In this document: positions 17,067-26,368 of the stretch, in pieces
Numbering within the stretch: position 1 is the stretch's first letter
Layout of the letters: each line of letters opens with the position of its first letter
Source: SVTX01 sp045577415
Lineage (GTDB): Bacteria > Bacillota > Clostridia > Oscillospirales > CAG-272
Direction: 5' to 3'
NCBI GenBank assembly: GCA_045577415.1
Contig: JAZNII010000052.1
Coordinates: 1 to 64,000, forward strand
DNA: 64,000 nucleotides
Translations under genes and position numbers: made by a program
The notes under the pieces: model-generated
Databases searched by the model: none
Told to the model about the DNA's origin: nothing
Seen by the model: the letters and a program-made list of their open reading frames with translations, nothing else

Positions 17067-17516
17067 TCAATTATTTTCAATAGATACGTCAATTAAATCT
17101 ATCTTGTCATCAGCCTTACGCAGATAGTATTTTGCGGCGATCTTTTCATCCACAAAATTAAAGTCACAGCACTGCTTGCGCTTTCCGTTTCCTACCAAAA
17201 GTCTGAAATGCTCGTTGTCCTCCCACTCGCCGCAGAAAAGCTCGGAGCTGTCCTTTGCAAAAAGAACCAGCTTACAATCGTCATTTCCCGATTCTACGCT
17301 TCCCTGCACTTTAATAAATGTAAGTCCCTTTGCAAATTTTGAAGAACCGTATGTCAGAGTAACTATGTTGTCGCCGTTTGGAGATGTAAAGCTGCACTCG
17401 TTAAGATCCGCTTTGATCTCCTTTACGATCTTGCGTACGGCAAGCACTCCCGCAACCGTAGCAGCGGCTCCAAGGGCAACACCCACGCAAATTCCGATTA
17501 CCGTTTGTTTTTTCAT
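17067..17516 (-). CDS. Small membrane-anchored protein of unknown function
   Basis: A 149-residue protein with an N-terminal hydrophobic segment (IGICVGVALGAAATVAGVLA, residues 8-27) that fits a single membrane anchor, then a predicted beta-rich soluble part. I see no known motif. The ribosome binding site GGAGG lies just before the ATG. It sits 15 nt downstream of the HAD phosphatase and 27 nt upstream of tldD on the same strand, so it is probably in the same transcript. Confidence 0.65.
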   Translation of the reverse strand: MKKQTVIGICVGVALGAAATVAGVLAVRKIVKEIKADLNECSFTSPNGDNIVTLTYGSSKFAKGLTFIKVQGSVESGNDDCKLVLFAKDSSELFCGEWEDNEHFRLLVGNGKRKQCCDFNFVDEKIAAKYYLRKADDKIDLIDVSIENN

Positions 17517-17530
17517 AATTATCCTCCAAA

Positions 17531-18190
17531 TTATATGTTGTTTTCTTTTTTAATAAGATCAATGACCTCTAAAAGATCGTCGTAGGTCTTGTATACCAAC
17601 GCTTCCGTTTCCGATGTAGGTGGAAGTAAATCGGGAACCATTATCGGTTTCATTCCAGCCGCGTGTGCGGCAAATATGCCATTGTACGAATCCTCGCAGA
17701 CTATACACACAGATGCGTCTTCGACACCAATACGTTTTCCTGCCTCAATAAAAATATCGGGAGCGGGTTTACCGTCCACCACCATTTCACTGGTAACAAC
17801 AGCATCTATATATTCCCACAAGCCGGTTTTTTTAAGATTTTTCTCGGCTATCTTCATAACGGTCGACGTGGCAACGGCAACGGGAATACTATTCTCTCGT
17901 AAAAATTGCAATATTTCAAGCGCACCCTTTTTGAGCGGTATTTCTCCCTCGAAAAGCTCTCTCGCACGAGCCATTCTCTCGGCATAAAAGCCTTTACAGT
18001 CAACTCCTTTGCCGTACGTATCCTCAAGCAGCTCGATTATAGTATCTCTGCTCCTGCCTATGATCTTACAATAGAGCTTGTCAATGTCCTTAAGTCCCCA
18101 CTTCTCGCCAACCTCGTTCCAGCTTCTCTGAAACAAGGGTTCGGTATCGATAAGTGTTCCGTCTTTATCAAAAATTACGTACTTTATCAT
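17531..18190 (-). CDS. HAD-superfamily hydrolase, beta-phosphoglucomutase-like
   Basis: A 219-residue HAD hydrolase of subfamily IA. Motif I is FDKDGTLIDTEP with the nucleophile Asp9 and acid Asp11, motif II is VATST, and motif III/IV is KPAPDIF followed by CEDSYNGI. The alpha-helical cap lies between motifs I and II. The DKDGT variant instead of DxDGT with a hydrophobic centre is common in this group. Substrates of close relatives are phosphosugars and phosphoglycolate; which one applies here cannot be read from sequence. It starts 4 nt after the tgt stop and is in that operon. Confidence 0.88.
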   Translation of the reverse strand: MIKYVIFDKDGTLIDTEPLFQRSWNEVGEKWGLKDIDKLYCKIIGRSRDTIIELLEDTYGKGVDCKGFYAERMARARELFEGEIPLKKGALEILQFLRENSIPVAVATSTVMKIAEKNLKKTGLWEYIDAVVTSEMVVDGKPAPDIFIEAGKRIGVEDASVCIVCEDSYNGIFAAHAAGMKPIMVPDLLPPTSETEALVYKTYDDLLEVIDLIKKENNI

Positions 18191-18193
18191 AGC

Positions 18194-19333
18194 TTAATCG
18201 GGGTTTCTTTCACCGAGAGCGACGTGATATTTCTGATAGAAGCTCTCAAAGTAGCCGCCGTCCAGAGCTTCTCTTATTTTTCTTGTTAAATTGTTATAGA
18301 AATAGAGGTTGTGAGCAACTGCAAGTCTCATTCCAAGAGATTCCTTCGCCTTGATAAGGTGACGGATATAGGACCGGCTGTAATTACGGCAGGCAGGACA
18401 GTTGCAGGACTCGGAAATGGGTCTGGGGTCCTTGGCGTACTTCTCATTGAGCAGATTCATCTTACCTTCCCACGTGAAAAGATTGCCGTGGCGCGCGTTT
18501 CTTGAGGGCATTACGCAATCGAAGAAATCGACACCCATGTGTACCGCTTCAAGGATGTTGCAGGGCGTACCGACACCCATAAGGTATCTGGGCTTATCCT
18601 TGGGCATATATGGCTCGACCGCATCGATGATACGGTACATATCGTCGGTAGCTTCACCGACTGCAAGACCGCCGATAGCGTATCCCTCGCAGTTGATCTC
18701 GGCAATCCTCTGCATATGCTCAATTCGAAGATCTTCATACGTGCTTCCCTGATTTATGCCGAAAAGCATCTGATTACGGTTTATGGTATCGGGAAGCGAA
18801 TTGAGTCTGTCCATCTCGGTGCGGCATCTTTCAAGCCAACGCGTGGTTCTGTCGATAGACGCGCGGACGTACTTATAGGGTGCGGGGTTTTCGATACACT
18901 CATCAAACGCCATAGCGATAGTCGATGCAAGGTTGGACTGTATCTGCATACTCTCCTCGGGACCCATAAAGATCTTCTTGCCGTCGATGTGAGACTGGAA
19001 TCTGACACCCTCCTCGGTAATTTTACGAAGCTGAGCCAGAGAAAAGACCTGAAATCCCCCCGAGTCGGTAAGGATAGGCTTTTTCCAGTTCATAAACTTG
19101 TGCAAGCCCCCCATATCTCTGATAAGTCCGTCACCGGGACGGATATGGAGATGGTAGGTGTTGGAAAGCTCGACCTGACAGTCAAGCTCGTCGTTAAGCT
19201 CAACGGTAGAAACACCGCCCTTGATAGCGGCGCAGGTGCCGACGTTCATAAATACGGGGGTCTGAATGTCCCCGTGAACGGTATGAAGCACGCCTCTGCG
19301 CGCTCTGCCGTCCTGTGCTAAAAGTTCAAACAT
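18194..19333 (-). CDS. tgt: tRNA-guanine(34) transglycosylase
   Basis: A 379-residue enzyme that swaps guanine 34 of tRNAs with GUN anticodons (Asp, Asn, His, Tyr) for preQ1 or queuine. The substrate pocket DSGGFQVFSL holds an active-site Asp, GGLAVGE is the family glycine loop, and the nucleophile Asp lies in FFDCVMPSRNARHG. Zinc ligands are seen in CNCPACRNYSRSYIRHL. The start at 19333 has AAGGAG 7 nt upstream; the longer frame adds eleven residues with no support. Neighbours are mutL upstream and a HAD gene downstream. No queuosine biosynthesis or transport gene is in the window. Confidence 0.96.
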   Translation of the reverse strand: MFELLAQDGRARRGVLHTVHGDIQTPVFMNVGTCAAIKGGVSTVELNDELDCQVELSNTYHLHIRPGDGLIRDMGGLHKFMNWKKPILTDSGGFQVFSLAQLRKITEEGVRFQSHIDGKKIFMGPEESMQIQSNLASTIAMAFDECIENPAPYKYVRASIDRTTRWLERCRTEMDRLNSLPDTINRNQMLFGINQGSTYEDLRIEHMQRIAEINCEGYAIGGLAVGEATDDMYRIIDAVEPYMPKDKPRYLMGVGTPCNILEAVHMGVDFFDCVMPSRNARHGNLFTWEGKMNLLNEKYAKDPRPISESCNCPACRNYSRSYIRHLIKAKESLGMRLAVAHNLYFYNNLTRKIREALDGGYFESFYQKYHVALGERNPD

Positions 19334-19383
19334 AACTTTGCTCCTTTTTCCGCTGACACAAGCCAAAGTGACGCGGGATTAAT

Positions 19384-21537
19384 TTAAGTTCTTTCAAATT
19401 GTCTGTCTATATTTTTCTTGGAAAGCTCCATCGCCACGGGTCTGCCGTGAGGACAGAAGGTAATATCGGGTATCTCCATAAGTTTTTCGACCACCCATTC
19501 GCCGTGACCCTTGGCGTATTCCCTGCCTGCCTTGATAGCAGCCTTGCAGGAAGCCTGATAAAGAGCTTTTTCGAAGATAATATTCCTCGTCAAGTCCACC
19601 TTACCCGTGCCATTCTTAATTCTGTCGGCAACCACGGCAAACATATCGGCAACCGCGTCCTGCTCGATGCCTACGGGCAGAGCCGTGACCGAAACCGTGT
19701 TTCTTGACGTTGAAAACTCAAAGCCAACCGCTTCAAGCTCTTGTCTGTACTCCTCTATCGCCGCAACCTCGTCGGACATCAGCATAACGTCGACGGGAAG
19801 CATAAGCAGCTGGGAGGAGACCTCCTGAGAGTACATATTTTTCTTGAGCTGCTCGAAAATTATTCTCTCGTGAGCGGCGTGCTTGTCGATAATAAGCATT
19901 TTTTCCTCGACCTGCACGATAATATAGGAATTAAAGACCTCTCCGACGATCTTATATTCGATCTTCGGAGCTTTTTCTTCAACTTCGGATGTTTCGGGGG
20001 CTTTTTCTGAAGAAACGGCGCTCTGAACCGATTTATTGGCAGGCACGGAGATGTTTTCAGCATTTTTCTTGACCTCCGCAGCCTTCAGCTCCTCAACTGT
20101 CTCCTCGGAAGTTTTGTTTTCAGGCTCACGCGCGTTTTCTGCTTGGGGAGCGTCACAACAATTCTCGTCATCCTCTTTTGGAAGCGCCTCGGGGTTATAG
20201 TAGTATTTTATGTAATCCTCAGCCGTAAGTCGGGTTATTTTGCCCTGTTCCTTGGACACGGGGCTTGACTGCGTTAAGCCGCTCTCATTGATCTGAGGCG
20301 CAGGAGTTACTTTCGGTATCTCGTTTTGCTTTTTAGGCGTAAATTGCGGAGCCGCCGTCTCGGCTATGAACGCAGGTACGCGCTCGTTCTCCGACTTTTG
20401 GGGCTGCGCGGGTTTATTCTGCGTGGGGGTCGGCATATCAATAGTGATCTGTCTTGCTTTAAGCGACTTTTCCCTTTCCACGGAAGTAAACGCATCCGAC
20501 ATTCGCACACCTGCCGACGCTTTCGGCATTTCCATTTCAGGACGTGTAACGTTCTGCTCAAGTGCTTGTCTTACTGCGTAATATATCGCTTCAAATACAG
20601 GCTTTTCGTTAGAGAATTTGACCTCCAGCTTCGCGGGGTGGACGTTTACGTCAACCCTACCGGGATTAAGGGATATAAACAGTACGCATACGGGAAATTT
20701 CTCCGACGGCATATAGGAAACGAATGCCTGCTCTATCGCCGCACCCGCAGTTCTGCTCTTAACAAAACGCTTGTTTATGTAGAAATTCTCGTAGTTTCTG
20801 TTGCTCTTGACATTATCCGAGCGACCAATGTAGCCCTTGACCGATATCCCGTCAAACTCGCCATCCACTTCGATCAATCTGTTGGCAAAATCTCGTCCGA
20901 ACACCGCGTAGATCGCGCTAAGAAGCTTGCCGTCGCCCACGGTCTCAAGCTTTATCTGACCGTCGGTGATAAGTCTGAAGGCGATCTCGGGGTGAGACAG
21001 CGCGATCTTCTCCACGTTGGCGCAGACCGCCGTGGTCTCGGTAACGTCACGCTTCAGAAACTTTCTTCTTGCGGGAACGTTGGCGAAAAGATCCTCGACT
21101 ATAATAGTCGTTCCGTTTGAACAACCTCTCTCCTGAAGCGCGATCTCCTCTCCGCAATCGACGATAAGCTCGGCGCCGAGGGGAGCATCGTGTGTTTTTG
21201 AAATTATGCGGAGCTTGGAAACTGCGGATATTGCCGCCAGAGCCTCGCCGCGGAAGCCGAGCGTACATATGCCGTCAAGATCCTCTGCGGTCTTTATCTT
21301 ACTTGTTGCGTGTCGCTTTATACACAGAGGCAGATCATCGGGCTCCATACCGCATCCGTCGTCTGATATTCGCATAAAGGTAATTCCACCGTTTTGTATC
21401 TCGACGGTGATATGCTTGGCGCCCGCGTCGATAGAATTTTCTATCATCTCCTTGATCGCCGAAGCGGGTCTGTCCACGACCTCACCCGCCGCGATAAGGT
21501 TAGCGACCTCAAAGGACAGAACGTTTATAATTCCCAT
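19384..21537 (-). CDS. mutL: DNA mismatch repair protein MutL with endonuclease domain
   Basis: A 717-residue MutL. The GHKL ATPase motifs are ENSIDAGAKHI, SDDGCGM and GFRGEALAAI. The middle 330-560 is a low-complexity Pro/Glu/Lys linker that is longer than in many species. The C-terminal dimerisation/endonuclease domain has DKHAAHERIIFE (the DQHAx2Ex4E metal motif) and CPHGRPVAMEL, so this MutL should nick DNA itself and no MutH is needed. It starts 34 nt after mutS and acts on strand choice in mismatch repair. Confidence 0.96.
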   Translation of the reverse strand: MGIINVLSFEVANLIAAGEVVDRPASAIKEMIENSIDAGAKHITVEIQNGGITFMRISDDGCGMEPDDLPLCIKRHATSKIKTAEDLDGICTLGFRGEALAAISAVSKLRIISKTHDAPLGAELIVDCGEEIALQERGCSNGTTIIVEDLFANVPARRKFLKRDVTETTAVCANVEKIALSHPEIAFRLITDGQIKLETVGDGKLLSAIYAVFGRDFANRLIEVDGEFDGISVKGYIGRSDNVKSNRNYENFYINKRFVKSRTAGAAIEQAFVSYMPSEKFPVCVLFISLNPGRVDVNVHPAKLEVKFSNEKPVFEAIYYAVRQALEQNVTRPEMEMPKASAGVRMSDAFTSVEREKSLKARQITIDMPTPTQNKPAQPQKSENERVPAFIAETAAPQFTPKKQNEIPKVTPAPQINESGLTQSSPVSKEQGKITRLTAEDYIKYYYNPEALPKEDDENCCDAPQAENAREPENKTSEETVEELKAAEVKKNAENISVPANKSVQSAVSSEKAPETSEVEEKAPKIEYKIVGEVFNSYIIVQVEEKMLIIDKHAAHERIIFEQLKKNMYSQEVSSQLLMLPVDVMLMSDEVAAIEEYRQELEAVGFEFSTSRNTVSVTALPVGIEQDAVADMFAVVADRIKNGTGKVDLTRNIIFEKALYQASCKAAIKAGREYAKGHGEWVVEKLMEIPDITFCPHGRPVAMELSKKNIDRQFERT

Positions 21538-21571
21538 TAGTCTCGCCTCCTTTCATCAGATTTGTTTCCTT

Positions 21572-24166
21572 TCAACTCAAACGCTTTTTGAGGTCGAAAA
21601 GGAAGGTCATGCACTCATAGGGTGAGAGCGTGTTGATATCAACGTTTTTAAGCGCGTCTATAACCTGATCGTTGATGCAATCCTCAAATGTTATAAGGGT
21701 ATCGTCCTTTTCTACGACCTTTTCTTCACGGTCGGTGAGCTTGATATTCTTGGCGCTTTCCTCGACCGTTGCAAGTATCTCCTTGGCGCGCTTGATGACC
21801 TCGTTTGGAAGGCCCGCAAGCTTCGCGACCTCGATTCCGTAGCTGTCGTCGGTAGAGCCGCGGACAATTTTACGCAGGAATGTAATACTGTCACCGCGCT
21901 TTTTAGCGGCGATATTATAGTTGACGATGCCGTCAAACTCATTCTCCATACTTGTCAGCTCGTGGTAGTGTGTCGCAAAAAGAGTTTTCGCTCCGATGCG
22001 TCTGCCTGCAGTGTATTCAACTATAGCTCTTGCTATACTCATGCCGTCAAAGGTTGAAGTACCGCGTCCTACCTCGTCGTAGATGATAAGGCTCTTTCTC
22101 GTAGCGTTCTTAAGTATGTAAGCCACCTCGTTCATCTCCAGCATAAAGGTGGACTGACCCGAAGCCAGATCGTCGGACGCGCCAACGCGTGTAAATATCT
22201 TGTCGGTAATACCGATCGTCGCCTCTGCCGCAGGCACGAAGGATCCCATCTGCGCCATAAGCACGATCAGCGCCACTTGTCGCATATACGTGGATTTACC
22301 CGCCATATTGGGACCTGTGATAAGCAGGAGACGGTCGGTAGTCATATTAAGCTTTGTGTCGTTGGGGACGAAATAGGAGTCCTTAACGAACTGCTCGACC
22401 ACGGGGTGTCTGCCGTCCTTGATATCGATGTCATCGGAGGAGGTTATCTCGGGACGGACGTATCTGTTCTTCGCCGCAACGGTGGCAAGACTGTAATAAA
22501 CGTCGGTCTCGGCGAGGAGCGCGGCGGTCTTTTGTATTCTTACGCTATTATCTGCAACGATCGCGCGGATATCGCAGAAAAGCTCGTATTCAAGTGAACA
22601 GAGCTTGTCAGAGGCTCCAAGCACCTTGGCTTCCATTTCTTTCAGCTCCTCGGTGATATAACGCTCGCAATTTGCAAGAGTCTGCTTTCTAATATATCTG
22701 TCGGGAACAAGATCGTACTGCGACCTCGTGACCTCGATATAAAATCCGAAGACCTTGTTGTAGCCTACTTTAAGGTTCTTGATCCCGGTTTCTTCTCGCT
22801 CTCTTTCGGCGATCTGCTCACGCCACTCGTCACCATGCTCCACGATGGCGCGGAACTCGTCAACGCGCTCGTCATAGCCGTCCTTTATCATTCCGCCCTC
22901 GCGTACGGAAAAAGGCGGCTCTTCCTTAATCGAGCGACAGATAAGGTCGCAGATGTCCTCAAGGGTATCAAGCTCCGAATATATTCTCTGCATCTCGTCG
23001 CTCGTGCAGTTAGAGAGCAGATTTTTCAGCTCGGGAAGAATAGCCACGGTGCTTGCCACCGCGCGAAGATCCTTTGCGTTTGCCGAGCCGTAAACTATCT
23101 TGGTGATAAGTCTTTCAAGGTCAAGAACGTTATCAAGCAGCTCACTTATCTGCTCGCGGAGCATGAAGTTGTTGTAAAACTCCTCTACGGCGTTCTGTCT
23201 CTTGACTATCGCCGATGCGGTGATCAGCGGATGCTCTACCCATTTACGAAGCAGACGCGCTCCGAGAGAGGAACGGGTCTTGTCAAGCACCCAAAGCAGA
23301 GTTCCCTTCTTTTCCTTGGCTCTCATAGACTCCACAAGCTCAAGATTTCGTCTTGTGTTCACGTCCATTTCAAGGTACTGACCGTCGGAATAGACGTTCA
23401 GCTTATTGATATATCCGATGTCCTTTTTCTGGGTGTCGCGGACGTAATCGAGCATAGCGCCAACCGCACAAACCAAAGCCTTATCGGCAGTGTCGTCCTC
23501 GCGCAAAGTCGACTCGAACTGCGCTTTCATCCTATCCATACAAGGATCAAGCTCAAAGCGTGAGGGCTGATTGTCGTTGAGCATCGAGCCAAGACGGTCT
23601 TTTATGAAATCAGCTATTTCTTTGAATTTTGTCGCGCCAAGATTGGAAATGACCTCCACGGGAGCGTAGGTGCCAAGCTCGTTGAGAAGTCTCGCGTCCA
23701 TATTGTTACCCGAAAAGCTGGTAGCGTATATCTCCGCCGTGGAAACGTCGCAGAAGCAGACACCATATTCAAATTCACCCATATAAAGAGCGCAGAGATA
23801 ATTGTTTTTCTTATCGGACAGGAGATTGGACTCGATGACCGTACCGGGAGTAATGACTCTTATAACGTCTCGCTTCACTATTCCCTTGGCGGTAGCGGGA
23901 TCCTCCATCTGCTCGCAGATAGCGATCTTAAATCCCTGCTCGATAAGCTTGCCGATGTAGGTGTCCACCGAATGAAACGGCACGCCGCACATAGGCGCTC
24001 TCTCTGCTTCTCCGCAATCTCTGCCCGTCAAGGTCAGGTCAAGCGCTCTTGATGCCACGATAGCGTCGTCAAAAAACATCTCGTAAAAGTCACCGAGACG
24101 GTAAAAAAGCAGATAGTCCTTGTATTTGTTTTTTATCTCAAAATATTGCTCCATCATTGGAGTCAT
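21572..24166 (-). CDS. mutS: DNA mismatch repair protein MutS
   Basis: An 864-residue MutS. The mismatch-reading Phe-x-Glu is in GDFYEMFFDD near residue 28. The ATPase has Walker A GPNMAGKST, Walker B LIIYDEVGRGTSTFDG and the conserved ATHYHEL. It finds base mismatches and recruits MutL, encoded directly downstream. Upstream of its start lies the 100-bp array of short palindromes at 24201-24302 that separates it from the ylbF-type gene, and MutS begins only 35 nt beyond. Confidence 0.97.
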   Translation of the reverse strand: MTPMMEQYFEIKNKYKDYLLFYRLGDFYEMFFDDAIVASRALDLTLTGRDCGEAERAPMCGVPFHSVDTYIGKLIEQGFKIAICEQMEDPATAKGIVKRDVIRVITPGTVIESNLLSDKKNNYLCALYMGEFEYGVCFCDVSTAEIYATSFSGNNMDARLLNELGTYAPVEVISNLGATKFKEIADFIKDRLGSMLNDNQPSRFELDPCMDRMKAQFESTLREDDTADKALVCAVGAMLDYVRDTQKKDIGYINKLNVYSDGQYLEMDVNTRRNLELVESMRAKEKKGTLLWVLDKTRSSLGARLLRKWVEHPLITASAIVKRQNAVEEFYNNFMLREQISELLDNVLDLERLITKIVYGSANAKDLRAVASTVAILPELKNLLSNCTSDEMQRIYSELDTLEDICDLICRSIKEEPPFSVREGGMIKDGYDERVDEFRAIVEHGDEWREQIAEREREETGIKNLKVGYNKVFGFYIEVTRSQYDLVPDRYIRKQTLANCERYITEELKEMEAKVLGASDKLCSLEYELFCDIRAIVADNSVRIQKTAALLAETDVYYSLATVAAKNRYVRPEITSSDDIDIKDGRHPVVEQFVKDSYFVPNDTKLNMTTDRLLLITGPNMAGKSTYMRQVALIVLMAQMGSFVPAAEATIGITDKIFTRVGASDDLASGQSTFMLEMNEVAYILKNATRKSLIIYDEVGRGTSTFDGMSIARAIVEYTAGRRIGAKTLFATHYHELTSMENEFDGIVNYNIAAKKRGDSITFLRKIVRGSTDDSYGIEVAKLAGLPNEVIKRAKEILATVEESAKNIKLTDREEKVVEKDDTLITFEDCINDQVIDALKNVDINTLSPYECMTFLFDLKKRLS

Positions 24167-24200
24167 AGCGGTTTCCTCGCTTCTGTTATTTCTTTATCAC

Positions 24201-24302
24201 CTACGGCAAAGCCGTAGATTTCATCGTAGGCGGCGATTTCATCCGCCGAAGGTGGATTTCATCCGCATTGCGGATTTCATTGCAAAAGCCAAGGGCTTTT
24301 GC
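24201..24302. repeat. Array of short palindromes separated by ATTTCAT
   Basis: Four copies of ATTTCAT (24218, 24236, 24256, 24274) alternate with short hairpins: CTACGGC/GCCGTAG (24201-24217), CCGCC/GGTGG (24243-24255), CCGC/GCGG (24263-24273) and a 9-bp stem GCAAAAGCC/GGCTTTTGC (24282-24302). Unit spacing is 18, 20 and 18 nt while hairpin sequences differ. It fills the gap between the ylbF-type stop and mutS. It is not a CRISPR: units are too short and the constant part is only 7-8 nt. Confidence 0.8.
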
Positions 24303-24683
24303 TTAGTGGCAGCCACCGCAGGTGGAGCAATCGTGAGTGCAAGGTGTCTTGCCTGTCGCATTAAACATAATGGTGTTGTTCACGGTCTCCATAAGCTCGT
24401 TGACCGCCGCCTGCGCTTCGTCAAGCTCGATGAAAAGGGGGTCGGTGGTGATCTCTGCGTAGATCTCGTCAATTCTGTCCTGAATTCTCGTCAGCGCATC
24501 GGTGTCGATCTCATCGCCGTCGCCCATAGTTGTGAGAGCCTGCTGCTGAATACCGTATTCCATCATAAGGTTGGCGATCTTCTCGCTTCCCTCGTAGGCT
24601 TCCTTAGCCTTTTCCATACGGATCATTCTCTCGTCTTCTTTTATTGCCTTTCCAAGCTCTGCCGCAAGTGAATAAATGCTCAT
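24303..24683 (-). CDS. YlbF/YmcA-family protein with Cys-rich C-terminal tail
   Basis: A 126-residue helical protein of the YlbF/YmcA (Ric) family. In Bacillus, RicA, RicF and RicT form a complex that carries Fe-S clusters and promotes mRNA processing by RNase Y. The helical family core occupies residues 1-108 (DERMIRMEKAKEAYEGSEKI is typical). The end is KTPCTHDCSTCGGCH, four cysteines that could ligate an Fe-S cluster. The same nine residues CTHDCSTCG begin the Mrp protein at 32.4 kb. It lies 23 nt downstream of miaB, the same order as ymcB-ymcA in Bacillus, and rny is also in this window. Confidence 0.85.
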   Translation of the reverse strand: MSIYSLAAELGKAIKEDERMIRMEKAKEAYEGSEKIANLMMEYGIQQQALTTMGDGDEIDTDALTRIQDRIDEIYAEITTDPLFIELDEAQAAVNELMETVNNTIMFNATGKTPCTHDCSTCGGCH

Positions 24684-24706
24684 ATCTATTTCCTCTTTTC
24701 GTTATT

Positions 24707-26140
24707 TTAGATTTTCTCGCCGTAGAGCGCAAAGGTCTCGGCGCGTGTAATTTTCATTTTTATGAATTTTCCGACGTCACTCTCGTCGCCGTCAAAAAGT
24801 ACTATTTTATTTCCCTCGGTGCGACCCGAATATACGTCCTCGTTGTTTTTGCTCTTACCGTCGCAAAGCACCTTTAGTATTTTTCCCTCAAGAGGCTTGT
24901 TTTTTTCAAGAGCGATCTCGTTTTGAAGCTCCAAAAGTCTGTTGAAGCGCTCTCCCTTGACGTTGTCGGGTATCTGACAATCCATAGCCGCTGCGGGGGT
25001 GTCCTTTCTGGGCGAATAGATGAAGGAATAGGTCATATCGAAGCGCACCTTGCGAAGCATTTCAAGGGTTCCTTCAAAATCCTCGTCGGTCTCTCCGGGG
25101 AAACCTACGATAATGTCCGAAGATATGGTAATATCGGGTATTTTCTCGCGAAGATAATTGACTGTACGCAGATATTTTTCTCTGTCGTAGTGGCGGTTCA
25201 TAGCCTTAAGTATTGTGTCGCTTCCCGACTGCATTGGCAGGTGAAACTGATGCGCGACGTGCTTTGACGATGCTATAATGTCGATAAGCTTGTCCGACGC
25301 ATCCTTCGGGTGGCTGGTCATAAAACGGATAAAGTAATCGCCCTCGATTTTGTCAATATCCGAAAGCAGGTCGGCAAAATCGTAGACCTCGCCGTCGTCG
25401 CTCTTTGCATCCTTGCCGTAGCTGTTGACGTTCTGACCGAGCAGGGTTATATCCTTGTAACCGCTCCGGACAAGTTCTCTGACCTCGGCGATTATGTCCT
25501 CGGGGCGGCGGCTTCTCTCGCGACCTCTGACGTAAGGCACGATGCAGTAGGTGCAGAAATTATTACAGCCGTACATTATCGACACCCACGCACGGTAGGT
25601 GGACTCACGGTGAATGGGTAATCCCTCGGCAACCAAATATTCCTTTTCCTCGGGGCAATAAAGTCTTTTTCCCTTTTGAATCTTGGTGAAAATAAGCTCG
25701 GGCAAACGGTGGAGCGAGGACGTTCCAAGCACGAAATCAACGTAAGGATAGCTGTGCTTGATGGTTTCCTTTCGGTGGTCTTGGGTCACCATACAACCGC
25801 AAACGCCGATAAGCATATCGGGCTTTGCCGCCTTTAAATGCTTGTACTGACCCACGATGGAAAGCGCCTTTTGCTCGGCGTGCTCTCTTACCGCACATGT
25901 GTTGACCATAATAAGGTCCGCTTCCTCGGGAGCGTAGCATATTTCATAGCCCATCGAGCGGCACATTCCCGCAATCTTTTCACTGTCGGCTTCGTTCTGC
26001 TGGCAACCAAAGGTCTGCACGAATGCCTTCAAGGCGTGTCCGCATTTCTCGGCTTTAGCAAGAGAAATCGCTCTCACCTTGTCGCGGAATATATTTTGCG
26101 CCTGCATCTCGGCATCGGGTAAAATTCTGTATTCTTTCAT
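24707..26140 (-). CDS. miaB: tRNA-2-methylthio-N6-isopentenyladenosine synthase MiaB
   Basis: A 477-residue radical-SAM methylthiotransferase that adds the 2-methylthio group to i6A37 of tRNAs reading UNN codons. The N-terminal UPF0004 domain has the cysteines of TFGCQQNEAD, NTCAV and CGCM for the second cluster. The radical-SAM motif is CNNFCTYC (CxxxCxxC) near residue 195. The C-terminal 65 residues form the TRAM domain. An N-terminal extension of about 40 residues before the first domain is common in Clostridia. It is driven by the promoter at 26188-26216 and leads the operon miaB, ylbF-type, mutS, mutL. Confidence 0.96.
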   Translation of the reverse strand: MKEYRILPDAEMQAQNIFRDKVRAISLAKAEKCGHALKAFVQTFGCQQNEADSEKIAGMCRSMGYEICYAPEEADLIMVNTCAVREHAEQKALSIVGQYKHLKAAKPDMLIGVCGCMVTQDHRKETIKHSYPYVDFVLGTSSLHRLPELIFTKIQKGKRLYCPEEKEYLVAEGLPIHRESTYRAWVSIMYGCNNFCTYCIVPYVRGRERSRRPEDIIAEVRELVRSGYKDITLLGQNVNSYGKDAKSDDGEVYDFADLLSDIDKIEGDYFIRFMTSHPKDASDKLIDIIASSKHVAHQFHLPMQSGSDTILKAMNRHYDREKYLRTVNYLREKIPDITISSDIIVGFPGETDEDFEGTLEMLRKVRFDMTYSFIYSPRKDTPAAAMDCQIPDNVKGERFNRLLELQNEIALEKNKPLEGKILKVLCDGKSKNNEDVYSGRTEGNKIVLFDGDESDVGKFIKMKITRAETFALYGEKI

Positions 26141-26187
26141 AATTCTCTCTTTAAAATCAATTTGGATATAGTTATAGATAATATATT

Positions 26188-26216
26188 ATTATATAATAAA
26201 AGCGCGAAAATGTCAA
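26188..26216 (-). promoter_or_regulatory. Sigma-A promoter of the miaB operon
   Basis: On the minus strand TTGACA (26211-26216), 17 bp, TATAAT (26188-26193). Confidence 0.82.
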
Positions 26217-26285
26217 GGGTTTGAGTAGGATTTGTTGCTATTTCGCAGAGAAATATCCGAAAACCTTTCAGGAGCTTGAACGCTC

Positions 26286-26314
26286 TTGACAAAATCCTGC
26301 AAATGACTTATAAT
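26286..26314 (+). promoter_or_regulatory. Sigma-A promoter of the HEAT-like gene
   Basis: TTGACA (26286-26291), 17 bp, TATAAT (26309-26314), 55 bp before the ATG; GGAG lies upstream of the start codon. Confidence 0.8.
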
Positions 26315-26368
26315 TAAAATAGGACTTTTCTATTGAAACAATCAAATCATAATTAGGAGAAACGTGCT

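Noticed and set aside
24201..24302. CRISPR array
   Set aside because: Constant part is 7-8 nt and units are 18-20 nt, with palindromic variable parts; no cas gene nearby.
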